DNA from: an uncultured Rhizobiaceae group bacterium
GTDB taxonomy: Bacteria > Pseudomonadota > Alphaproteobacteria > Rhizobiales > Rhizobiaceae
NCBI GenBank assembly: GCA_947501445.1
Contig: CANMVS010000017.1
Span: 1-64,000, forward strand
DNA: 64,000 nt
Direction of reading: 5' to 3'
The notes beneath the pieces are model-generated. The model had not been told where the DNA came from, searched no databases, and saw only the letters and a program-made list of their open reading frames with translations. Position numbers and translations under genes: made by a program. Positions 43,609 to 50,769 of this stretch are shown piece by piece. How positions within the stretch are numbered: the stretch's first letter is position 1; every line of letters starts with the position of its first letter.

Positions 43609-45186
43609 ATGACGAAACTCAATAAGACTCTGGCACTTGCCGCGGCCCTGGCCGCTTCGACGGCCTTTACGATACCGACCTACGCCGACGACAAGGTGTC
43701 GCTGGTGGTAAACACAGTGCAGATTTTCGGCACAATAGATCCGGCTAAGATCAATGATTACACGGAATATATGGCCGCTGTAAATCTTTATGATGGCCTG
43801 ACGACGGTCAATAGCGACGGGCAGGTTGTACCGCAACTTGCTGAAAGCTGGACCGTATCAGACGACAATAAAACCTACACATTCAAGCTCAAATTAGGCG
43901 CGACATTTCAGGATGGCAGCCCGGTTGAAGCAAAGGATGTTGTATACTCGCTCAAGCGGCTTGTCTCAATCAATGAAGGGCCCGCCCATCTCTTTGCCGA
44001 TCTGATCATGGCAGACAGTATTACCGCCACAGACAGCCAGACAGTCGAGATTGGATTGAACAAGGTCTACTCGCCATTTTTGTCCAATACGCCGCTGATC
44101 CTGGTGGTCAATTCCGATCTTGTTGCCTCACAAAATGACGGTGAGTGGGCTGAAACCTATCTGGCGGACAATTCTGCCGGGGCAGGGCCTTACAGCCTTG
44201 ATGCCTGGACCCGGGGCGCGCAGATGCAGATGAGCCGATATGTGGATTACCATGCCGGTTGGCCCAAGCAACAACCGATTGATGACCTGCGTTTCGTGGT
44301 GACCCGCGATGAGGCGACAATCAAGGCGCTGGCCACCAAGGGCGAGTTGGGCATGTCATCACAGTATCAGGGCAATGAAACCTATGATGCGATTGAAAAA
44401 CTGGATGACTACAAAATCATCTCAGCCGACACGGCAACGGGCTTTTATCTGAAACTGAACAATCAGGTTCCACCAACAGATGATGTTCATATTCGCCGGG
44501 CTATTGCCTATGCCATGGATTATGACACCATTCGTGACGTAATCTATCCCGGTGGTGAGCTGCGTGGACCATTGGCTTCCGTTTTCGCTGACGCCTATCT
44601 GGATTCACTCCCGGCGCCTGAATACAATCTGGAGAAAGCCAGAGAGGAAGTGGCAAAATCCAAATATGCCGATCAGGGGCCGATCAAGATTTCACATGCC
44701 TATGTGGCAAAAACGGCTTTCGAAGAAGAGATCGGATTGCTGTTCAAGTCAACCCTGGACAGCCTTGGCTTCGAGGTGGATCTGCAACCTGAACCCTGGA
44801 ACCGCATAACCGAGATTGCGGCCTCGATCGAGACAACGCCCAATGTCTCACAGGTCTTCTACGGCCCGACATATCCCTCACCTGATTCGGTGTTTTATGT
44901 ACAGTATCACTCCAAGGCCAAAGGCACCTGGGCATCGATGGAATGGGTTCTGGATGACGACATTGATGCGATGATTGACAAATCGCGCAGCACGACAGAT
45001 CCGGTCGAGCAAAATGACCTGTATAAATCCATTCAGCAAAAACTTCACGAGATGCAGTCGGATGTATTTCTGCTGACCCAGAAAAAACGCTTTGCGGCAA
45101 ACAAGTGTCTGCAGGGATATGCCTGGGTTCCCATGCAAAGCTGGGATACGGATTTTTCCCGTTTCTGGTGGAATTGTGATGAGTAA
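43609..45186 (+). CDS. Family 5 ABC transporter solute-binding protein, last gene of the operon
   Basis: A 525-residue binding protein of the SBP_bac_5 family. A signal peptide opens it (LNKTLALAAALAASTAFTIP then TYADD, cleavage after TYA). Landmarks: FGTIDPAKINDYTEYMAAVN, LAESWTVSDDNKTYTFKLKL and ATFQDGSPVEAKDVVYSLKR. Start at 43609 follows AAGGAG by seven bases; the longer open frame would mask the signal peptide. It delivers the ligand to the permeases encoded at 36169-38072. It is at the far end of the operon, unlike the usual first place. The ligand is probably linked to the HyuA-DUF917 enzymes. Confidence 0.92.
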   Translation: MTKLNKTLALAAALAASTAFTIPTYADDKVSLVVNTVQIFGTIDPAKINDYTEYMAAVNLYDGLTTVNSDGQVVPQLAESWTVSDDNKTYTFKLKLGATFQDGSPVEAKDVVYSLKRLVSINEGPAHLFADLIMADSITATDSQTVEIGLNKVYSPFLSNTPLILVVNSDLVASQNDGEWAETYLADNSAGAGPYSLDAWTRGAQMQMSRYVDYHAGWPKQQPIDDLRFVVTRDEATIKALATKGELGMSSQYQGNETYDAIEKLDDYKIISADTATGFYLKLNNQVPPTDDVHIRRAIAYAMDYDTIRDVIYPGGELRGPLASVFADAYLDSLPAPEYNLEKAREEVAKSKYADQGPIKISHAYVAKTAFEEEIGLLFKSTLDSLGFEVDLQPEPWNRITEIAASIETTPNVSQVFYGPTYPSPDSVFYVQYHSKAKGTWASMEWVLDDDIDAMIDKSRSTTDPVEQNDLYKSIQQKLHEMQSDVFLLTQKKRFAANKCLQGYAWVPMQSWDTDFSRFWWNCDE

Positions 45187-45273
45187 CCAAAGAGGCAAGT
45201 CGCTTCTTTCATTGCATCGAAATTGATCTTTCGAAAGGCACTGCCGTCCCAGCTCCCGGTGACGCAGGCCAGG

Positions 45274-45299
45274 GCTCCCGGTCATAGTCGACCGGGGGC
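45274..45299. terminator. Stem-loop between convergent genes
   Basis: A 10-bp stem including GCTCCCGGTC and GACCGGGGGC around a six-base loop. No T-tract follows on either strand. It lies between the binding-protein gene and xseA stop codons, where a shared rho-independent terminator would be expected; the function is uncertain. Confidence 0.4.
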
Positions 45300-45321
45300 A
45301 CAAATTTAAAAAAGACAGGCT

Positions 45322-46905
45322 CTAAAACAGATTACCCTGATCCTTGCCGCCATCGGCAGATTTACTGCGGGCCTTTTGTCCTGATTGCTTGCGCGGGCGA
45401 TCACCGGATGTCGTCATGGCATCGATCCGACCATCCGCAAACTCGATTGATACGGCCTCGCCAGCGGCAAGCAGGGCAGCCCTGTCGAGTGCAACGTCCT
45501 TGTCGTTGCGCACCACTGCATAGCCACGGTTGAGGACATTTTTGTAGGATAGCGAACTCATCACTCGTGTTGCTTCCTGAAGCCGTCGGTTTTGTCTTTC
45601 ACCTATTAATGAGATGGCTGCATCGGCTCGTTTGGCAATGACCTGCAATCTGTCACCGTTGCGCGCTATACGCTCGGTTGCCGGACGCAGGCTCAACCGT
45701 GTCGTTGCATTTGCCAGCCTTGCGGACAGCCTGTCCTGCTGTCTTTCGGCAAGGCGGTCAGCGCGGGTGCCGAGATCATTGACCTTTCGTGATTTTTCCA
45801 GAACCTGCCGTTGCAGTGTTGCAGGTGTGAGTTGGGCTGAACGGCGCTCAAACTGCTGTCGCTTGTTTGCGGTATTGAGTTGCAGCGCACGCCCCAGTCC
45901 GCCTGCACCCTCGTCGAACCGCCTGCGTGGCAGCGCCAGAAGCATATCCAAAGAGGGCAGGGCGCGGGCAAGCGAGCGAACATTCTGGCGGTAGGTATCC
46001 AGTGACCGTGACATGCCGCCAGCAAGTCTTGCCGTTAACGTGACGAGCGTGACCTCCAGTTCAGCTTTAACCGGCACCGCCATTTCCGCCGCACCTGTGG
46101 GTGTCGGTGCCCGCACGTCGGCGACATGATCAATCAACGTCCAGTCGGTTTCATGGCCGACGGCTGATATCAGCGGGATGTCCGATTGCGAGGCGGCCCG
46201 CACAACGGCTTCATCGTTAAAGCCCCAAAGGTCTTCCAGACTGCCGCCGCCACGCGCTACAATGAGCAATTCCGGTCTGGCGATCGCGCTTGTTCTGTCC
46301 AACGCATTGAAACCGCGTATGGCAGCAGCCACTTCATCGCCACTTGTCTCGCCCTGAACCCTCACGGGCCAAACGATGACATGGACCGGAAACCGGTCTG
46401 AAATTCTGTGCAGGATATCGCGAATGACTGCGCCCGTTGGCGATGTGACAACACCAATGACTTTGGGAAGATGGGGAAGGAGTTGTTTTCGTGCATCATC
46501 AAACAACCCTTCTGCTGCAAGTTTTTTCTTGCGCTCTTCCAGCAGTGCCATCAGTGCTCCGGCACCAGCAGGCTCAAGAGATTCAATCACAATCTGATAT
46601 TTTGAGGACCCAGGATAGGTTGTCACCTTGCCGGTGGCAATCATCTCCATTCCCTCTTCGGGTTTGAATTTCAGCTTGGAAAATGAACCGCGCCAGATAA
46701 CCGCTTCAATGCGTGCCCTGTCGTCTTTAAGAGAAAAATAAGCGTGGCCCGATGAGTGCGGTCCACGGTAACCGGAAATCTCACCGCGAATACGCACATG
46801 GCCAAACACGTCCTCTACGGTGCGTTTGATTGATCCCGAAATTTCACTGACCGAATATTCGGCAACATTGCTCGGCGAATCGCCAAGACCCTTAGCTTTT
46901 GTCAT
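45322..46905 (-). CDS. xseA: Exodeoxyribonuclease VII large subunit
   Basis: A 527-residue subunit of the single-strand-specific exonuclease VII. The N-terminal OB-fold ([40 protein letters not shown]) is followed by the catalytic core with [36 protein letters not shown] and [20 protein letters not shown] then [13 protein letters not shown] long coiled coil runs from about residue 290 to 430. Basic C-terminal tail. Length is at the upper end for the family. The small subunit gene xseB is not in the window. The enzyme trims single strands during mismatch repair and DNA damage recovery. Confidence 0.96.
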   Translation of the reverse strand: MTKAKGLGDSPSNVAEYSVSEISGSIKRTVEDVFGHVRIRGEISGYRGPHSSGHAYFSLKDDRARIEAVIWRGSFSKLKFKPEEGMEMIATGKVTTYPGSSKYQIVIESLEPAGAGALMALLEERKKKLAAEGLFDDARKQLLPHLPKVIGVVTSPTGAVIRDILHRISDRFPVHVIVWPVRVQGETSGDEVAAAIRGFNALDRTSAIARPELLIVARGGGSLEDLWGFNDEAVVRAASQSDIPLISAVGHETDWTLIDHVADVRAPTPTGAAEMAVPVKAELEVTLVTLTARLAGGMSRSLDTYRQNVRSLARALPSLDMLLALPRRRFDEGAGGLGRALQLNTANKRQQFERRSAQLTPATLQRQVLEKSRKVNDLGTRADRLAERQQDRLSARLANATTRLSLRPATERIARNGDRLQVIAKRADAAISLIGERQNRRLQEATRVMSSLSYKNVLNRGYAVVRNDKDVALDRAALLAAGEAVSIEFADGRIDAMTTSGDRPRKQSGQKARSKSADGGKDQGNLF

Positions 46906-46953
46906 CGCGCCATTGCGCCCTGATCAGATGCCCTAGTCAAGTTGATATTGGAC

Positions 46954-47898
46954 CTACCAGCTTGAAAACATCTGAGCGCTGCGTGCCCGTTTACGGCTGG
47001 ATTTATGAACCGAAGGAGAATCCGGCGCCTCTTCAGCGGAGGTCATATTATCGAGGCTGGCTGCAATGTGATCGGTTATGGCATCCATCAAAACGGTGGC
47101 AACGCCGGGCCGGCGGATCATGCCGATTTCAGCCGGTGGCAGCGGCGGATAGCCATCTGCAGATGTCAGGATGCGCATACCCGGTCTAAGCGCAGATTCA
47201 GGCAGAAGCGAAACCGCCAGACCGGCAAGCACGGCAGAAGCAACAACAGTGGACGACCAGCTGGTAAACAGAACTGAATATTCCCGCCCGACACTATCAA
47301 GGGCTGCGCAGCCAAGCTGCCGCCAATCACAATTGCGTCGGCCCACTGCAAGAGGTACAGGGCTCTCCGTGTGCACAGCATGGGCCAGTGACGTTACCCA
47401 CAGGAGCGGTTCGGAACGCACCATGATTGAGTTGCGCACCTTGGGATTATGGGTGACGAGCGCGATATCCAGCTCGTTTCTGTTCAGTTTGTCCGTCAGT
47501 TCCTTGGACGGTTCGCAGGTGATGGACAGTTCAACATTCGGATTGGACTTTGCAAAACGCGCGATGATATCCGGCATATAACGATCGGCATAATCATCCG
47601 GTGTACCGATGCGTATGGTGCCCGCCAGCGCCTCATCGTCAAATGCTGCAAGCGTCTCGTTGTTGAGCCGGACAAGCTTGCGCGCATAGGCCAGTAACCG
47701 TTCACCATCGCCGGTCAGCCTGTTCACCCGGCCATTTTTTTCAAACAGCGCCTTGCCAACCCGTTCCTCCAGTCTGCGCATCTGCATGGAGACGGCTGAC
47801 TGGGTTTTGTTCACTTCGTCTGCCGCCCGGGTAAAACTGCCCATGTCAACGATGGTTATAAAGGTTCTCAACTGGTCAATATCAAGCGGCGCGGCCAT
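46954..47898 (-). CDS. LysR-family transcriptional regulator
   Basis: A 314-residue LysR-type regulator. The helix-turn-helix (IDQLRTFITIVDMGSFTRAA then DEVNKTQSAVSMQMRRLEER) belongs to a branch that includes rhizobial regulators of DUF1127 genes such as VtlR/LsrB-like proteins, though I cannot confirm orthology. Effector domain from about residue 90 to 290. The C-terminus is an unusual Ser/Arg-rich tail. It is divergent from a DUF1127 gene across 210 bp that contain AT-rich, partly palindromic DNA (ATGATCATTATCATT at about 47918-47932). VtlR of Brucella is known to activate small DUF1127 genes and the sRNA AbcR2. Confidence 0.87.
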   Translation of the reverse strand: MAAPLDIDQLRTFITIVDMGSFTRAADEVNKTQSAVSMQMRRLEERVGKALFEKNGRVNRLTGDGERLLAYARKLVRLNNETLAAFDDEALAGTIRIGTPDDYADRYMPDIIARFAKSNPNVELSITCEPSKELTDKLNRNELDIALVTHNPKVRNSIMVRSEPLLWVTSLAHAVHTESPVPLAVGRRNCDWRQLGCAALDSVGREYSVLFTSWSSTVVASAVLAGLAVSLLPESALRPGMRILTSADGYPPLPPAEIGMIRRPGVATVLMDAITDHIAASLDNMTSAEEAPDSPSVHKSSRKRARSAQMFSSW

Positions 47899-48108
47899 GG
47901 CGTTCTTTCATCAAATAAAATGATCATTATCATTAGAAACATTCACTGGATTAATTAGTCCAAGTTTGAAATTATGTCCATGCGCATTACGTGGTGGTGC
48001 CGGGGTGACCTGTTTTCAAAAATTTTCAAACCAAACATCGAACGTTGAAACGCGCCCCGATTACAGAAACCTGCTGTCTGAATTGCAGGTTCGGAAAGGA
48101 GAGACGAT

Positions 48109-48384
48109 ATGACTAGTCTACACAAGAGTTTCGAGACGGATGCTGCGGGCAAACGAACAGGCAACTGGGGCACAGTGTGGTCGGTAATTGTCTCCCTGTT
48201 CTTGCGTTATCAAAATCGGCGCGCGGTTTTCAAACTGCATGATTTTAATGACCATCAGCTCCGGGATATCGGCCTGACACGCGATGATCTCCTGTACGCT
48301 TCACGGGGCAACCTGTTTGATGATCATTCAATGGATCTGACCCGGGCTGCGCTGCGGCGACGGGCCCGATTGAACGTCATTTAA
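48109..48384 (+). CDS. Small DUF1127-domain protein, second copy
   Basis: A 91-residue protein with the DUF1127 signature KLHDFNDHQLRDIGLTRDDL in the middle and a basic end (RAALRRRARLNVI). The start follows AAAGGAGAGACGAT, a strong ribosome-binding site. It is divergent from a LysR gene, like the DUF1127 gene at 600-875, but the two proteins share only the domain motif. Its function is unknown; related proteins influence RNA metabolism and carbon use. A hairpin with a short T-run follows 70 bp downstream. Confidence 0.85.
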   Translation: MTSLHKSFETDAAGKRTGNWGTVWSVIVSLFLRYQNRRAVFKLHDFNDHQLRDIGLTRDDLLYASRGNLFDDHSMDLTRAALRRRARLNVI

Positions 48385-48453
48385 TTCCAGTCGGGGCAGT
48401 TTGTCCTCCCAAGCATTACTTCCCCAGCGGCGCGCGCCCTGCGCTCCGCACTT

Positions 48454-48486
48454 CCCGACGGCTGCTGTGACAGTCGTCGGGCTTTT
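48454..48486 (+). terminator. Intrinsic terminator of the DUF1127 gene
   Basis: CCCGACGGCTG pairs with CAGTCGTCGGG with one mismatch around a six-base loop; a CTTTT tail follows. It lies between the convergent DUF1127 and DUF1194 genes. Confidence 0.75.
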
Positions 48487-48535
48487 GAGCCGGAATCCAT
48501 AACGTTGACAGTGTCATGGACATCTCCAAATCAAA

Positions 48536-49393
48536 TCAACTTGCGCTACAATCAAACTGCTCATTTATCAGGTGCGTTTTTCCCTCGGGTGGCAGCGTCA
48601 GGCCAACCGTGTGAACAGGCGCTTTGAGCGGCTGTGTATCAGCACCTGCAATTTCCAGAACCAGCTTTTGCTGTAAGGCTTGCGGAAACTCTTCCCAGGA
48701 TTTTGCTGTGATGAAAAAGGCACCGGGACCGCCAATCACGCATTGACGATAATATTGCTGCAAATGCCCACGCCCTAGTCGCCGAAATTCGTGCGGTTTC
48801 ATCAGCAGCGGCAATCCATTGATGACAATGCCCTGTGAAACGAGCCAATCACGGGCCCTGTCCACACGCTCACCCTGATTATTGGGTCCGTCTCCAGAGA
48901 TATCCAGAACTTTCTTTGCCGCTTTGGCAGGGCTTTGTGTGAACAAATCAGCAGCAAAAATCATCGCAGATGAAATCGACGTCGTATCATAGGGGCGATG
49001 CGAAATTTGCTGCAGGTCACGTGAAAAAGCGTGGGATTCTTCCACAGAGCTCACAATTGTCCACGGCACGACAATCTGCTGAAAACCTGATCCGGACCAC
49101 TCGAAGTAAGTTACGGCAATCGCACCATTCAGACCATTGAGAATGGAATCAATTACCTTTTTCGAGCGAAATGCCTCCACGTAACCGCGGCGCTGCAGGG
49201 CGCGTTCGCTATCATCAATTGAGCTTGAAACGTCGACCGCCAGCACCAGTTCCAGATCAACCTGCAATCTTTGCTGCGCCGATGGTTCGGCCACCAGGAA
49301 AAATGTCAAAATGCTGTTCAGCATAAATAATGTGCTGATACGGCTTGATCCCTGCCGCGTTTTCCATCGCAGCTTTGATTGCCGATGGCCCAT
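48536..49393 (-). CDS. DUF1194-family exported VWA-like protein
   Basis: A 285-residue protein. A hydrophobic segment (TLFMLNSILTFFLVAEPSAQ) after a basic N-terminus looks like a long signal peptide. The rest is a von Willebrand factor A-like fold with the metal-site motif LAVDVSSSIDDSE near residue 52, and later GDGPNNQGERVDRARDWLVS. It matches family DUF1194. The start at 49393 follows GGGAG by nine bases. Function unknown; MIDAS-type folds typically bind proteins via a divalent cation. A single gene, divergent from the VOC gene. Confidence 0.83.
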   Translation of the reverse strand: MGHRQSKLRWKTRQGSSRISTLFMLNSILTFFLVAEPSAQQRLQVDLELVLAVDVSSSIDDSERALQRRGYVEAFRSKKVIDSILNGLNGAIAVTYFEWSGSGFQQIVVPWTIVSSVEESHAFSRDLQQISHRPYDTTSISSAMIFAADLFTQSPAKAAKKVLDISGDGPNNQGERVDRARDWLVSQGIVINGLPLLMKPHEFRRLGRGHLQQYYRQCVIGGPGAFFITAKSWEEFPQALQQKLVLEIAGADTQPLKAPVHTVGLTLPPEGKTHLINEQFDCSAS

Positions 49394-49541
49394 GCCCCGT
49401 TACTCCCGCGCGATGTGTGTCCCGATTGAAGCTTGCCACGACCTTTGAATTTCTCCAAATTGATGCGATGCGATCCTGTGGTTTGCCGGTTTTGACCATG
49501 GTATCATGCGGCATATACCGGTCATTTCAGGGAGTAAGCTT

Positions 49542-49913
49542 GTGAAATTGGGTGCATTTTCGGTAAGTCTCGCAGTCAGGGATCTGGAGGCGTCCAGAAT
49601 TTTTTATGAAAAACTTGGTTTTCATGTCTTTGGAGGCGATGCCGCACAGGGTTGGCTGATAATCAAGAATGCCAGCAGCACCATAGGGCTGTTTCAGGGC
49701 ATGTTTGACAAGAATATGCTGACCTTTAATCCCGGATGGGATGAAAATGCACAGAACTTGAACGAATTCACTGACGTCCGGGAACTCCAGCAACACTTGA
49801 AAACTGCAGGCATTACGCTCGAGAGTGAAGCGGATGAAACCTCTACGGGACCAGCAAGTTTTCTCGTTCTTGATCCTGATGGTAACCCGGTGCTTGTCGA
49901 TCAGCACGTATAG
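49542..49913 (+). CDS. VOC-superfamily (glyoxalase/bleomycin resistance-like) protein
   Basis: A 123-residue protein with the beta-alpha-beta modules of the vicinal oxygen chelate fold. It begins KLGAFSVSLAVRDLEASRIF followed by YEKLGFHVFGG, and ends FLVLDPDGNPVLVDQHV. Start is GTG at 49542, chosen because GGGAG lies seven bases before it and because relatives begin with exactly this K-L-G-A-F-S stretch. Members bind a metal and act as lyases, dioxygenases or resistance proteins; the substrate cannot be told. Single-domain, so probably a dimer. Confidence 0.85.
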   Translation: MKLGAFSVSLAVRDLEASRIFYEKLGFHVFGGDAAQGWLIIKNASSTIGLFQGMFDKNMLTFNPGWDENAQNLNEFTDVRELQQHLKTAGITLESEADETSTGPASFLVLDPDGNPVLVDQHV

Positions 49914-49940
49914 ATCAACCGGTTCATGCCGGTCACCTGT

Positions 49941-50020
49941 GCAATTCAGGTTTTGCCGGGATCGACAAAACCTGAATGTATCAAAAAATCAACGGCCGAC
50001 ACCGTTGTCGCATTTCTGGA
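49941..50020 (-). repeat. Dispersed ~95 bp intergenic repeat, copy E (reversed, incomplete)
   Basis: Reverse-oriented copy of the element at 19188, 19538, 53416 and 61393. The long stem-loop (CAATTCAGGTTTTG...CAAAACCTGAAT) and the internal GACAACGGTGTCGGCC stretch are clear. The CGTTTC...GAAACG end is degenerate or interrupted. It starts 27 bp after the VOC gene stop codon and lies beside the RTX gene remnant. Confidence 0.75.
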
Positions 50021-50350
50021 ATACCTTCAATAATCGCTAATCCATGGCCGTGAAACCTGAAATTGATGGCTCTCGCATTACCAATTTGTAATGGCAAGCC
50101 TGTTGATCCGGGGAAATATATTACCACCTTACCACTCAGCCGGTTTTTGGTTGAGGTTCCATCAAAATCAAAGCCCGGGAATTTGTTGTTTGTTGCATAA
50201 AGGCACGGATTGCTGCGTGCCTTGGCGGACGTATTAAATGCTGAATTGCTCAGGAGATTTGAAGGGGGCATGTTTGAGTTTGACAAAGCGACCGGAAGCG
50301 ATCCGGATGGGCCGAACGGCGGTATTGTTAAGACGAGACAAGCGGAAGTC

Positions 50351-50600
50351 CTGCCCCTGGCGGGTACCGCGTCGAATATGGCGTCTGTTGATGAGTACAG
50401 GATTATCCTGTCTGCACAGGCTTATGGTCTGCACGCTCTGGTTGGCAGGGAAGATATCGAACTCCGATGCCTTGCTATTTTTGAAACTGACAAGGGGCTG
50501 GCTTTTCAGTTGGGATGATCAGGGGACTATAACAGTCGTTCGTGAAGGCTACACGCCTGATGACTGGCACATACAATTGGACAATCTTGAAATCGTTTGA
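50351..50600 (+). pseudogene. Remnant of an RTX-type gene, frameshifted
   Basis: The translated sequence (ASVDEYRIILSAQAYGLHAL then VGREDIELRCLAIFETDKGL) matches the C-terminus of the intact RTX protein encoded just downstream (KIVLSAEAYGLEDFIGKDDI). At about 50506 one C is missing relative to the intact gene (TTTTC versus TTTTCC). After the resulting frame change the end WDDQGTITVVREGYTPDDWH matches again, down to the final LDNLEIV and stop. Bases 50021-50350 hold no recognisable RTX repeats. It is a 3' relic of a paralogous gene. Confidence 0.8.
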
Positions 50601-50769
50601 GTGATGAAGAGCTCCAGGTGAAAGCAGCTAAACAGGTGCGTGCAACAGGGGCAATGTCAGATATGCGAAATCACCAAATCTGCGCACCCGAATAACGATG
50701 TTTTCTAAAATCTGTGATTGCAAATTGCCTGGTCTACAGCATTTGCGCCCTATGACCGGAGACCTGCAA

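Noticed and set aside
47899-48108. Possible AbcR-type small RNA in the LysR-DUF1127 gap
   Set aside because: There is no intrinsic terminator or paired anti-Shine-Dalgarno hairpins in this gap. It holds only AT-rich palindromic DNA and promoter-like sequence.
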